Positions 53,939 to 63,118 of a stretch of 64,000 nt of DNA are shown here, piece after piece (within the stretch, counting starts at the first letter, position 1; the number at the start of each line of letters is the position of its first letter). A program made the position numbers and the translations under genes. This DNA comes from Motiliproteus sediminis. GTDB lineage: Bacteria; Pseudomonadota; Gammaproteobacteria; Pseudomonadales; Balneatricaceae. Under the pieces are notes generated by a model, which was not told where the DNA came from, did not search any database, and saw nothing but the letters and a program-made list of their open reading frames with translations. The stretch lies in assembly GCF_017912535.1 (NCBI RefSeq), contig NZ_JAERQK010000001.1:248001-312000 (forward strand), given 5' to 3'.

Positions 53939-55348
53939 ATGGCTCTGGTAGAGATTAATCACCGCGATTCGCTGCCGCTGATCGAGCAGATCGTGCAGGG
54001 GGTAAAGCAGCAGGTGGATAACCGCGCGCTGCGCATCGGCTCACGGGTGCCCTCCATTCGCAGCTTTGCCAGCGATCACGGGGTCAGCCGGTTTACCGTG
54101 GTACAGGCCTATGATCGCCTGGTGGCAGCGGGCTACCTGGCGTCACGACAGGGATCCGGGTTCTATGTCAGTAAGCCCACGCCGGAAGCGGTTATCGACG
54201 CCGACCCCGCCTGCGATCTGGACCGGGCGGTGGATGTGCTGTGGTTGCTCCGCCGGGCGATGCAGGATGACAGTCACCGCTACCAGCCGGGGTGTGGTTG
54301 GCTGCCGGCCTCGTGGAAGGATGCCGGCAGTTTGCAGCGAGGCCTGCGCCAGCTGTCTCGTGGCAGCACCGGGCAACTGGTGGGCTATGGCCGTGCCGCC
54401 GGCTATGCGCCCCTGCGTCAAGACCTGCAGCGGCGGTTGGGGGAGGCGGGGATTCAGGCGGATACCCGGCAGATCGTCACTACCCACGGAATCTCCCACG
54501 CGCTGGATCTGATCTGTCGCTATCTGGTGCGGCGGGACGACGTAGTGCTGGTGGATGATCCCAGTTACTTCAACCTGTTTGGCATGTTGCGATTGCTGGG
54601 CGCGCGGGTGATCGGAGTGCCGCGTCTGGCCGATGGCCCCGATACCGAGGCGCTGGCGACGCTGATGGCGGCTGATCGGCCGCGACTGATGATCACCAGC
54701 AGTATTCTGCATAATCCCACCGGCAGTTCGATCTCGCCGGCAACCGCGTACCGCATGCTGCAATTGGCGGACCAGCACGACATGCTGATTATCGACGATG
54801 ACATTTATGGTGATTTCCACCCCAACCCCCCGGCCCGGCTGGCGGCACTGGATCAGCTCAAGCGGGTGATCTACGTCAGCAGCTTTTCCAAGACGATCTC
54901 GGCCAGTTTGCGGGTTGGCTACATTGCTTGTGATCCGGACCTGGCGCAAGAGCTGCTTGACCTCAAGCTGCTGACTCACCTCACCAGCTGTGAAGTGAGC
55001 GAACGGCTGGTACACCAGGTGTTGGTCGAAGGCGCTTACCGCAAGCATATGAGTCGCGTGCAGGTGCGTTTGGATCGGGCGCGTGAGCAGGCGCTATCGG
55101 AGTTGGAACGGAGCGGTTTTCGCCCGTTTCTGGAGCCGGAACAGGGGATGTTTGTCTGGGCCGAAATGCCGGCGGGGGATATGAATGCAGCTGAACTGGC
55201 GCACGCGGCACTGCAGTACGACATGGTGCTGGCGCCGGGTAACATCTTTCGCCCGCAGCCGGCGGCATCGCGCTGGTTGCGGTTTAACGTGGCCTATTGT
55301 GATGCGCCGGAGCAGTTTGCATTGATCCGGCGTTTACTGGGGCGTTGA
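53939..55348 (+). CDS. MocR/GabR-type transcriptional regulator
   Basis: The 469-residue protein fuses a GntR-type winged helix (RALRIGSRVPSIRSFASDHG, VSRFTVVQAYDRLVAAGYLA) to a class I aminotransferase-like domain with the PLP lysine in YVSSFSKTISASLRVGYIA. MocR-type proteins use PLP or an amino-acid/PLP adduct as effector. It is divergent from the EamA-decarboxylase-SDR operon and probably controls it. It may respond to the same amino acid that the decarboxylase acts on. Confidence 0.9.
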   Translation: MALVEINHRDSLPLIEQIVQGVKQQVDNRALRIGSRVPSIRSFASDHGVSRFTVVQAYDRLVAAGYLASRQGSGFYVSKPTPEAVIDADPACDLDRAVDVLWLLRRAMQDDSHRYQPGCGWLPASWKDAGSLQRGLRQLSRGSTGQLVGYGRAAGYAPLRQDLQRRLGEAGIQADTRQIVTTHGISHALDLICRYLVRRDDVVLVDDPSYFNLFGMLRLLGARVIGVPRLADGPDTEALATLMAADRPRLMITSSILHNPTGSSISPATAYRMLQLADQHDMLIIDDDIYGDFHPNPPARLAALDQLKRVIYVSSFSKTISASLRVGYIACDPDLAQELLDLKLLTHLTSCEVSERLVHQVLVEGAYRKHMSRVQVRLDRAREQALSELERSGFRPFLEPEQGMFVWAEMPAGDMNAAELAHAALQYDMVLAPGNIFRPQPAASRWLRFNVAYCDAPEQFALIRRLLGR

Positions 55349-55370
55349 ACCCGGAGACCGTGCGGGCGTC

Positions 55371-55676
55371 TTAGCCCTGGCCGGCAAAACTACTGGCGCG
55401 CCGGTGGGCTTCAGCCAGCATGAACCCCTGGTCGCGGTCCGGGTTAAACTTTGGCCAGCTGTGGTGCACGGTGTGGCGAATGCCGCAGCGTTCGCAGGTG
55501 ACCGTGTGCCGGCTCTGATAGAAGCCGGCGTTGGCGTCCTTGAACTGGATCAGGGCCCAGCGCTCGCTGTCACGGTGAAATAGCCGGTGCCAGGCAGCGC
55601 GGGGATCTTTCCATTGCAGCAGCTGCTTGAACAGCTGGTTAATGCGGGACTCGGAGCGGGGCAAAGCGGTGTACAT
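55371..55676 (-). CDS. Small CxxC protein of unknown function
   Basis: A roughly 101-residue soluble protein from ATG 55676 (MYTALPRSESRINQLFKQLL). Residues HTVTCERCGIRHTVHHSWPK contain one C-x2-C pair with neighbouring His, a possible zinc knuckle or simple metal ligand set. I do not recognise a family. It converges on the MocR gene, 22 bp apart. Confidence 0.6.
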   Translation of the reverse strand: MYTALPRSESRINQLFKQLLQWKDPRAAWHRLFHRDSERWALIQFKDANAGFYQSRHTVTCERCGIRHTVHHSWPKFNPDRDQGFMLAEAHRRASSFAGQG

Positions 55677-55801
55677 GATCAAACCTCGGGCCCGGTGGGC
55701 GGTAAAGCGTAACAGCAAGGGTAAGGTCGGCGGTGGCGGGCAAAACTTTAACCCATCGCTGATTCTATTGTAGTGATACTGGGCTGGAGAGCCGGAATAA
55801 A

Positions 55802-56407
55802 ATGCGAACTGTAACCAAATATTTTTTTCAGGGCTTGTTGGTGCTGCTGCCCCTGTTGTTGACCTTCTACCTGGTCAATTGGGTCTTTCAGGGCGTTAAC
55901 GAAACCCTGTTTCTGGCTGTCGGTGACGCCCTGCAAAGCTGGCTGCCCCGGCAAACCGAACATTGGAGCGCCAACCTGCTGGGGCTGGGGGTAACCCTGG
56001 GGTTGATCGTCATGGTCGGCTGGCTGGCGTCACACTGGCTGGGGCAGCGGCTGCTGCGTATTCTGGAACGGCTGCTGGAGCGGATTCCGGTAGTCAAAAT
56101 GCTGCACGGCGCGTTGCGGGATCTGATTACCGCCTTTATCGGTGAACGTAAAAGTTTTGATCGCCCGGTTTATGTGGAGCTGCCGCAGACCGGCGGCAAG
56201 CTGCTGGGGTTTATCACCAGTGACGCACCGGGGTTTGAGGAGTTACCCGGGCACGTGGCTGTTTATCTGCCTCAATCCTACAACATTGCCGGTAATCTGG
56301 TGCTATTCCCACGCGACCGGGTGCATTGCCTCGATATCACCAGCAGCGAGTTGACCGCATTCCTGCTCTCGGGCGGGGTGTCGCGCCGGACTCAGGATTC
56401 CGGTTGA
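55802..56407 (+). CDS. DUF502 membrane protein
   Basis: The 201-residue protein matches DUF502: a TM pair (FFQGLLVLLPLLLTFYLVNW and LGLGVTLGLIVMVGWLASHW), then ILERLLERIPVVKMLHGALR, and a soluble C-terminal domain (DRPVYVELPQTGGKLLGFIT; VAVYLPQSYNIAGNLVLFPR). Function is unknown; family members occur widely in proteobacteria and plant plastids. Its 3' end overlaps the convergent gene by 16 bp. Confidence 0.88.
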   Translation: MRTVTKYFFQGLLVLLPLLLTFYLVNWVFQGVNETLFLAVGDALQSWLPRQTEHWSANLLGLGVTLGLIVMVGWLASHWLGQRLLRILERLLERIPVVKMLHGALRDLITAFIGERKSFDRPVYVELPQTGGKLLGFITSDAPGFEELPGHVAVYLPQSYNIAGNLVLFPRDRVHCLDITSSELTAFLLSGGVSRRTQDSG

Positions 56408-56970
56408 GAGGGGGCGCGCTCCAGTCGCGGTGCTTCGGTCAGCATGCGGGCTTTGCCTTCGACCAGCAGGCGGGTTAGCAGAGAGCGCTTCAGCTCCTCT
56501 TGCCGGGCGGCGGTCAGATAGGTGCGCACTTCATCTCGAATCTGCTCCAGCGGCGGAGAGGAGAGCGACTGGTTTTCGGCATAGAACGCGGCGATCTCCT
56601 CTTCGCTGGGGGCTGCGCCGGGCATCAGCTGGTTCTGGATGCTCATCCGATCCCGGTTCTGTGCCGCCATTTGCTGCTGAATATAGGCTTCGACGACTGC
56701 CTCCTCAATCAGCAACATCTGTTGCTCAAAGGAGAGCTTGCGAATCTGGTACAGCGGGCGACGATACTCGATCGGCAGATCGTGATAGCTGTACTGGCGC
56801 TCGCCGACCTGGAACAAGGGCGGCTCGGCAGGCGACGGGCTGGCCGCAGGTGCCGGCTCGGCAGGGGGCTGCGTCGGTGCCAGCAGCTGGGCGCCAGCGA
56901 AGGCGGCGACACAGGCCACCAGCAGGTGACTGAACAGCAGGGCCAGGGGGGAGCTCGAACGCGCTTTCAT
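56392..56970 (-). CDS. SurA-N-like periplasmic chaperone domain protein
   Basis: A 192-residue protein with an N-terminal signal or anchor (SPLALLFSHLLVACVAAFAG), a Pro/Ala linker (PTQPPAEPAPAASPSPAEPP), and a helical domain resembling the N-terminal region of SurA/PpiD-type proteins (FQVGERQYSYHDLPIEYRRP; IRKLSFEQQMLLIEEAVVEA; SEEEIAAFYAENQS; IRDEVRTYLTAARQEELKRS). No parvulin isomerase or DsbA domain follows, so it is chaperone-only. It overlaps the DUF502 gene 3' end by 16 bp. Confidence 0.68.
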   Translation of the reverse strand: MKARSSSPLALLFSHLLVACVAAFAGAQLLAPTQPPAEPAPAASPSPAEPPLFQVGERQYSYHDLPIEYRRPLYQIRKLSFEQQMLLIEEAVVEAYIQQQMAAQNRDRMSIQNQLMPGAAPSEEEIAAFYAENQSLSSPPLEQIRDEVRTYLTAARQEELKRSLLTRLLVEGKARMLTEAPRLERAPSQPES

Positions 56971-57064
56971 AACAACAGGTACCTTATTTGATCAACAACG
57001 GGCGCTGCCGCATTATAGCGGCGTCGTTCGGTTTTTGTCGCACCTTCAACGGCATGCGCTTGAT

Positions 57065-57080
57065 TGGTGCGATATTTGCT
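57065..57080 (+). promoter_or_regulatory. Sigma-54 promoter candidate of modBC
   Basis: TGGTGCGATATTTGCT: GG-N10-GC, -12 TTGCT perfect, -24 TGG--CG matching five of seven positions. Start predicted near 57091, 27 bases before the modB TTG. No exact TGT-N10-ACA was found upstream, so the activator is uncertain. Confidence 0.6.
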
Positions 57081-57117
57081 GCCTTTTCGACAGGTATGAT
57101 GCTCTGAGGAGTCGATT

Positions 57118-57786
57118 TTGGATTGGACCACGGTCTGGATCACTATCCGTCTGGCAGCGGTGACCACGCTGGTACTGCTGCTGGTGGGAACACCGTTGGC
57201 GTGGTGGCTGGCGCGCTCTCGCCGCTGGTGGAAGGAGCTGGTCGGTACCGTCGTAGCGCTACCGCTGGTGCTGCCGCCAACGGTGCTGGGATTCTATCTG
57301 CTGGTGCTGATGAGCCCTGAAGGCTGGATCGGCATTATGACCCAGTGGGCCGGCGCCGGTACGCTGGCGTTTACCTTCAGTGGTCTGGTGCTGGGTTCGG
57401 TACTCTACAGCCTGCCGTTCATGGTGCAGCCGCTGCGGGGCGCGTTTGAACAGCTGGGCGACCGGCCGCTGGAGGTGGCCGCCACGCTGGGTGCCTCGCC
57501 TGCGGATACTTTTTTCAGCGTGGTGGTTCCGCTGTGCCGCAGTGGCTTTCTCAGCGGTGCGGTGCTGAGCTTCGCCCATACCGTGGGGGAGTTCGGTGTG
57601 GTGCTGATGATCGGCGGCAACATTCCCGGAGAAACCAAGGTGCTGAGCGTGGCGATCTACGACCACGTGGAAGCGCTGGACTGGGCGCAGGCCCACTGGA
57701 TGGCCGGCGGAATGGTGGCGTTTGCCTTTGTGGTACTGGCTGCGATGTATCTGCTCGAAGGGCGTAGCCGGCGGGAGGCGCTATGA
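57118..57786 (+). CDS. modB: Molybdate ABC transporter permease ModB
   Basis: The 222-residue permease has five to six TM segments and the molybdate-permease pattern: [40 protein letters not shown], and the EAA loop [22 protein letters not shown]. The start is TTG after GAGGAG. It imports molybdate needed for FeMo-co and other Mo enzymes. It overlaps modC by 4 bp. No modA lies next to it; the sigma-54 promoter suggests nif-linked expression. Confidence 0.92.
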   Translation: MDWTTVWITIRLAAVTTLVLLLVGTPLAWWLARSRRWWKELVGTVVALPLVLPPTVLGFYLLVLMSPEGWIGIMTQWAGAGTLAFTFSGLVLGSVLYSLPFMVQPLRGAFEQLGDRPLEVAATLGASPADTFFSVVVPLCRSGFLSGAVLSFAHTVGEFGVVLMIGGNIPGETKVLSVAIYDHVEALDWAQAHWMAGGMVAFAFVVLAAMYLLEGRSRREAL

Positions 57787-58853
57787 GTGGTATTTCGGTC
57801 CAGCTGGCGCACCGTCTGGGTGCGTTTTCGCTCGATCTGGGATTTGAGGCACCGGGAGTAGGGGTTACTGCGCTGTTCGGGCCTTCGGGTTCGGGTAAAA
57901 CCTCGGTGCTGCGTGCCGTGGCGGGTCTGGAGCGTTGCCATGACGCGCGCGTGGTCGTCAATGGTGAGGTCTGGCAGCAGCCGGGCCTGTTTGTGCCTGT
58001 GCACCGGCGCCGTCTGGGATATGTGTTTCAGGAGGCAAGTCTGTTTCCGCACCTTAGCGTGGCCGACAACCTGACTTTTGGCTGGCGGCGCCTGCCGCAG
58101 GCAGAGCGGCTGTTGCAGCCGGCTCGCGCCGCCGAGTTGCTGGGGCTGGAGGCGTTGCTGCAACGCCGGCCCAACCGGCTCTCCGGCGGTGAGCGTCAGC
58201 GGGTGGCGATTGCCCGGGCACTGCTGAATTCACCGCGCTTGCTGCTGCTGGACGAGCCGCTCTCGGCCCTCGACCAGCAGGCCAAGCGCAGTATTCTCGG
58301 TTATCTGCAGCGCCTGCAGGATGAGTTGGCGATTCCGATGCTGTTTGTCAGTCATGATCCGGGTGAAGTGGCGCAGTTGGCTGATTATCTGGTGTTGCTC
58401 AAGGGCGGTGGGGTAACGGCGGCAGGTAGTGCTGCCGACCTGATGACCCGTTTGGATCTTAGTCTGGCCCGTGGCGCGGATGCCGAGTCGGTGCTGGATG
58501 GCTTTGTATCATCCCATGACGACACCTTTGACCTGACCTGGATCGGTATGTCTGGCGGCCGTATCGCCTTACCAAGAGAGGCGATACCTGTCGGACGTCA
58601 TGCGCGGGTGCATGTTAAGGCACGGGATGTGAGTCTGACCCTGCGGGCTCACCATGATTCCAGCATTACCAATGTGCTGCCGGCGCGAGTGGTTGAAGCG
58701 CAGGATATCTCCGCCTCGCAAACCATGCTGCGGCTGACTCTGGATGATGGCCAGATCCTGCTGGCGCTACTGACCCGCCGCTCCGCGTTGGCGCTGGGGC
58801 TGGCGCCGAGGATGCGGGTGTTTGCGCAGATCAAAGGGGTAGCTCTGGGTTGA
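57783..58853 (+). CDS. modC: Molybdate ABC transporter ATP-binding protein ModC
   Basis: The 356-residue protein has Walker [16 protein letters not shown], signature [16 protein letters not shown], Walker [13 protein letters not shown] and H-loop [17 protein letters not shown]-terminal TOBE/MOP domain ([40 protein letters not shown]) identifies ModC among ABC ATPases. It pairs with the overlapping modB. Confidence 0.94.
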   Translation: MSGISVQLAHRLGAFSLDLGFEAPGVGVTALFGPSGSGKTSVLRAVAGLERCHDARVVVNGEVWQQPGLFVPVHRRRLGYVFQEASLFPHLSVADNLTFGWRRLPQAERLLQPARAAELLGLEALLQRRPNRLSGGERQRVAIARALLNSPRLLLLDEPLSALDQQAKRSILGYLQRLQDELAIPMLFVSHDPGEVAQLADYLVLLKGGGVTAAGSAADLMTRLDLSLARGADAESVLDGFVSSHDDTFDLTWIGMSGGRIALPREAIPVGRHARVHVKARDVSLTLRAHHDSSITNVLPARVVEAQDISASQTMLRLTLDDGQILLALLTRRSALALGLAPRMRVFAQIKGVALG

Positions 58854-59888
58854 TCAGGAGCCGATAGCTGCGTCCTTGCCTGCGTTTTTAGCCCGGTAGA
58901 GCGCTTTGTCGGCGCGTTCGATCAGGCCCTCGGCGGTGTCGTCCGCCGCGCACATGGCAATGCCGATGGAGGCGGTGATCTTGCCCAGCAGTTCGCCGGT
59001 GGAGCGGCGCTTGAGCTGGCTCTTGCGCAGCGCATTGAGAATGTTACTGGCGACTTTGAAAGCCCCGTCCTTGGTGGTCTGTGGCAGTAGCACGGCAAAC
59101 TCGTCGCCGCCGTAACGGCCCACAGCATCGGCACCACGCACCGAGTTGGTCAGGACCTTGGCGATATAGCAGAGCACCTGATCACCGACCACGTGGCCGT
59201 ACTGATCGTTAAGAGGTTTGAAATTGTCGAGATCGATCATCAGCAGGGCACTGGATTGCGGTTCGTCACCGCTGCGTAGCATCTGGCTGATGCGTGAATC
59301 CAGCCCCCGGCGATTGAGCACACCGGTTAGCGGATCGGCAAAAATCTCCTGACGAATCTGGTTGTACTGCTCTTTCAGTTCGGTGATTTCGGTGGTGGCG
59401 CAGTTAAGGTCTGACTCCAGATGTTCCACTTTGCCGTGCATGCTCTGGGTTTCGCTGATTAATTCGTCCACCACGCTCTTCACCAGCTCCAGGTCGTCAG
59501 CCTGACGCCCCAGAGTCTCGCTGGATTTCAACAGGTGTTCGGCGTACTGACCGAGGTCGCCGCGAGCGGTGCCCGTTGCCGACAGTGCTTTGACCATGAT
59601 CTCGTTGAGTGCTTCACGGAACGCCGCCAGGCGTTCGTTATCATGCTGGCCAAAGTGCTCCTGGTAGAGTGACTGGAGCTGCTCTTCCAGAGTGTCAGGT
59701 ACCTGCTCCAACCGTTCTACCTGATGACTGATATGGGGGTTGGCACCACTGATATGCTCGTAACCAACGGTGTAGTTCACCGGTGTCGCGGCAATCTGGT
59801 TACGGCGAATCCAGCTCAGGGTCTCTTCCGCCTGGGCATGGGTACGGGCGCACTCGCTGAGGTCTTTGTCGGTCATTGGAGTGCGCAT
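58854..59888 (-). CDS. Diguanylate cyclase with N-terminal helical region
   Basis: The protein (about 344 residues from ATG 59888; ATG 59876 is an alternative) ends in a GGDEF domain with an intact motif (VGRYGGDEFAVLLPQ) and PLTGVLNRRGLDSRISQMLR. The first 190 residues are helical, with a likely coiled coil (HGKVEHLESDLNCATTEITE). No TM segment is visible. The architecture resembles cytoplasmic GGDEF proteins with an uncharacterised N-terminal domain. It should synthesise cyclic di-GMP. Confidence 0.85.
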   Translation of the reverse strand: MRTPMTDKDLSECARTHAQAEETLSWIRRNQIAATPVNYTVGYEHISGANPHISHQVERLEQVPDTLEEQLQSLYQEHFGQHDNERLAAFREALNEIMVKALSATGTARGDLGQYAEHLLKSSETLGRQADDLELVKSVVDELISETQSMHGKVEHLESDLNCATTEITELKEQYNQIRQEIFADPLTGVLNRRGLDSRISQMLRSGDEPQSSALLMIDLDNFKPLNDQYGHVVGDQVLCYIAKVLTNSVRGADAVGRYGGDEFAVLLPQTTKDGAFKVASNILNALRKSQLKRRSTGELLGKITASIGIAMCAADDTAEGLIERADKALYRAKNAGKDAAIGS

Positions 59889-60028
59889 CCTGCTGGGTGA
59901 AATCGTGGCAATGGTCGAGCTCCGCTTTTCAAGTATCACTAACTATATAGCCCTGTATGCGGATTGCGAGTGACAAAATCGCTCAAAGGGATGCTTTATT
60001 GGCATATGTCAAAACATTCCCTTTGCGT

Positions 60029-63000
60029 TCACTGAAAATCGCGGGAACGCACCGCCAGTTCCGACCAGAGCGGGCTGATATCGGTGAGCCGGCCGGCCAG
60101 GATATGGATCAGTTGTCCCTCTTTCTCCAGAGTGCCGTCAACTTTCAATAGATGGCTGTTTAGCAATGGCTGACGCTGTGCCTGCGCTGTGGCTTTCCAG
60201 ACCACCAGATTGATCTGTCCGGTTTCGTCCTCCAGGGTGACAAAAGTGACGTCGGCAGCGCTGCTCGGGCGCTGGCGATTGGTGACCAGTCCGGCGACCT
60301 GAACTAACTGGCCGCGGCGTTGGCGGGGCAAACCGGCGGCGGTGATGGCACCGGGCAGCAGTCCTCTCTCTCGCAGTAGCGCCAGCGGGTGTCGACCCAA
60401 ACTAAGGCCCAAGTGGCGATAGTCCTCGCTCAGGCACTGGTACTCGCTGGGGGGCGGCAGCCGGGTTTGGCTCGGCACTGGTGGTGCGCTGACATCCAGC
60501 GCCATGGGTGTGTCGCTTGTCAGCAGCTCCCAGCGTGCCTGAAAGCGGTGTTGGCCCAGGATGTCCAGCGCACCGCCAGCGGCCAGAGCGTCCCAGTGAT
60601 TGGCGGCCAGAGAGAGGGCTCGCCTGGCCGTGGCAATGGTGGCAAAGCCCCCGGGTGGGCGTTGCTGGCACAGCTGTTCGGCTGCCTGGCGCGAGAATCC
60701 GCGGATCAGCCGTAACCCCAGGCGCAGTATCGGCTGCGAAGGGTGGTCGGTTTCCAGCGTGCAGTCCCAGTGACTGTGGTTGATGCAGACCGGGCGCACG
60801 TTGACCCCGTGGCGTTGCGCATCCTGAACCAGCTGGGATGGGCTATAAAACCCCATCGGCTGGCTGTTGAGCAAACCACAACAGAACGCCGCCGGATGGT
60901 GGCGTTTCAGCCAGGCAGACAGGTAAACCAGCAGGGCAAAACTGGCGGCATGGGACTCAGGAAAGCCGTACTCGCCGAAGCCTTCAATCTGGCGGCAGAG
61001 GCGTTGGGCGAATGGTAACGGGTAACCTCGTTGCAGCATCCCGTCGGTCAATTGCTGCTGGTAGCGGGCGATACTGCCGCTGCGGCGCCAGGCTGCCATG
61101 GCACGGCGTAGCTGGTCCGCCTCACCGCCGCTGAAACCGGCCGCGACCATCGCCAGCCGGATCACCTGCTCCTGAAAGATCGGCACACCGAGGGTGCGCT
61201 CCAGCACGGCGCGTACTTCGGTCGTGGGGTAGTCGATCGCTTCGAGCCCCTGGCGCCGCTTGAGGTAGGGGTGAACCATGTCGCCCTGGATCGGCCCCGG
61301 ACGGACGATAGCGACCTGTATAACCAGATCGTAGTAGTTGCGCGGTTGCAGGCGTGGCAGCATGTTCATCTGCGCCCGGGATTCCACCTGGAAAACCCCC
61401 ATGCTGTCGGCCTGGCAGAGCATCTCATAGGTGGCGGGGTCTTCTCGGGGAATTGACTGTATGCTGAGTGCTTGACCATTCTGCTCCGACAGCAGTGCCA
61501 GACTCTTGCGGATGGCGGTGAGCATTCCCAGGGCCAGTATATCTACCTTCAGCAGACCCAGCGCTTCCAGGTCGTCCTTGTTCCACTGGATCAGGGTGCG
61601 CTCCGGCATCGCCGCGTTCTCGATCGGCACCAGCTCGCTAAGGGCGGTGGCCGCGATGACAAAACCACCCACATGCTGGGACAGGTGGCGGGGAAATCCG
61701 AGGATATCGCTGACGCCCCGGCACAGCCAGCCAAAACGTGGATCCGGCGAACTCCCGCCGAGCTTTGCCAGCTGTTGCTGCCAGGGGTGATCGGAATCGC
61801 GCCGGTCGAGCTGGGCAATTAGCCAGGCCAGGTAGCTCTGGTCGTACCCAAGCGCCTTGCCAACATCGCGAATGGCACTTTTGGCGCGATAACTGATTAC
61901 CGTGGCTGCCAGTCCTGCCCGTTCACGGCCGTAGCGGCGATAGATGTATTGGATCACCTCCTCACGCCGTTCATGCTCGAAGTCCACGTCGATGTCCGGA
62001 GGCTCGTTGCGCTCGCGGGAGATAAAGCGTTCCACCAGCAGACTGACCTCGCGGGGGTCCACTTCAGTGATGTGCAGGCAGTAACAGACGATGGAGTTAG
62101 CCGCCGAGCCGCGCCCCTGGCAGAGAATGCCGCGGCCGCGGGCATAACGGACGATATCTTCAATAGTGAGGAAATAGTGCTCGTAACGGAGCTCGCTGAT
62201 CAGCGCCAGCTCATGTTCGATCTGGTTGCGCAGGCGGGCGGAAACACCATCGGCAAAGCGCAGGCGGGCCCCCTGTTCAACCCGCTGGCGCAGATGGTCG
62301 GCGGCGCTGCTGCCCGCAGGGACCAGTTCGGCCGGATACTCATACCGCAACTCGCTCAGGTCGAACTGGCAACGCGCGGCGATAGCGATACTCTCGGTCA
62401 GCTCATCCGCGGTGAACAGACGTCGTAGTTTGGCTGCCGAGCGCAGGTGGCGTTCGCCGTTGGCGGCCAGCTCAAAGCCGGCCTGTTGCACGCTGGTACC
62501 GAGACGGATAGCGGTCAGTATATCCTGCAACGGCTGGCGCCCGGGGTGGTGCATGTGGACATTGCCGGCGGCTACCGTTGGTATCCGCAGACGAATGGCC
62601 AACCGCTGCCGGCGGGCATAGTGGCGGGCGTCGTCGGGATGGGCCAGATCGCGTTCGAGCAGCAGCCACAGCCGGCCGTCATGATGGTCGCGCAACCGGC
62701 GCAGGTGTGGTTCAAGCAGGTCGGGATCCGTCGCCGGACCGATCAGCCACAGGCAGTGGTCGAGCAGCTGTGGCTGGTGCAGGTCGTGCCAATCGATCTG
62801 GTAGTGGCCCTTGTCGGCACGCCGGCGGCAGCGGCTGATCAGGGTGCAGAGCTGGGCATAGCCGCGCCGATCCGGCGCCAGCAGCACTACGCACTGGTCC
62901 TGTAACCGGAACTCGCTGCCGACAATCAGCTTGATGCTGTGTGTGCGGGCTTCTTCCCAGGCTCGAACAACACCGGCCACAGAGCATTCGTCGGTGAGCG

Positions 63001-63118
63001 CGATAGCACGATAGCCCAGCTCGGCGGCGCGCCGGACCAGTTCGTGTGGGTGAGAGGCGCCGCGCAAAAAGGTGAAGTTGCTGATGGCGTGAAGCTCAGC
63101 GTAGGCAACGGCCTTCAT
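60029..63118 (-). CDS. dnaE2: Error-prone DNA polymerase DnaE2 (ImuC)
   Basis: The 1029-residue alternative polymerase III alpha subunit has the PHP domain (YAELHAISNFTFLRGASHPH), palm motifs (GILCQGRGSAANSIVCYCLH; NEPPDIDVDFEHERREEVIQ), fingers (GDMVHPYLKRRQGLEAIDYP) and a C-terminal OB fold (VTFVTLEDETGQINLVVWKA). It is shorter than replicative DnaE and lacks its C-terminal clamp and tau-binding end, as expected for DnaE2. It acts with ImuA and ImuB in damage-induced mutagenesis. The start overlaps the imuB stop by one base. Confidence 0.95.
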   Translation of the reverse strand: MKAVAYAELHAISNFTFLRGASHPHELVRRAAELGYRAIALTDECSVAGVVRAWEEARTHSIKLIVGSEFRLQDQCVVLLAPDRRGYAQLCTLISRCRRRADKGHYQIDWHDLHQPQLLDHCLWLIGPATDPDLLEPHLRRLRDHHDGRLWLLLERDLAHPDDARHYARRQRLAIRLRIPTVAAGNVHMHHPGRQPLQDILTAIRLGTSVQQAGFELAANGERHLRSAAKLRRLFTADELTESIAIAARCQFDLSELRYEYPAELVPAGSSAADHLRQRVEQGARLRFADGVSARLRNQIEHELALISELRYEHYFLTIEDIVRYARGRGILCQGRGSAANSIVCYCLHITEVDPREVSLLVERFISRERNEPPDIDVDFEHERREEVIQYIYRRYGRERAGLAATVISYRAKSAIRDVGKALGYDQSYLAWLIAQLDRRDSDHPWQQQLAKLGGSSPDPRFGWLCRGVSDILGFPRHLSQHVGGFVIAATALSELVPIENAAMPERTLIQWNKDDLEALGLLKVDILALGMLTAIRKSLALLSEQNGQALSIQSIPREDPATYEMLCQADSMGVFQVESRAQMNMLPRLQPRNYYDLVIQVAIVRPGPIQGDMVHPYLKRRQGLEAIDYPTTEVRAVLERTLGVPIFQEQVIRLAMVAAGFSGGEADQLRRAMAAWRRSGSIARYQQQLTDGMLQRGYPLPFAQRLCRQIEGFGEYGFPESHAASFALLVYLSAWLKRHHPAAFCCGLLNSQPMGFYSPSQLVQDAQRHGVNVRPVCINHSHWDCTLETDHPSQPILRLGLRLIRGFSRQAAEQLCQQRPPGGFATIATARRALSLAANHWDALAAGGALDILGQHRFQARWELLTSDTPMALDVSAPPVPSQTRLPPPSEYQCLSEDYRHLGLSLGRHPLALLRERGLLPGAITAAGLPRQRRGQLVQVAGLVTNRQRPSSAADVTFVTLEDETGQINLVVWKATAQAQRQPLLNSHLLKVDGTLEKEGQLIHILAGRLTDISPLWSELAVRSRDFQ

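Noticed and set aside
57036-57051. TGT-N10-ACG just before the modB sigma-54 promoter.
   Set aside because: It misses the final A of ACA and lies only about 14 bp from the -24 element, too close for an enhancer.
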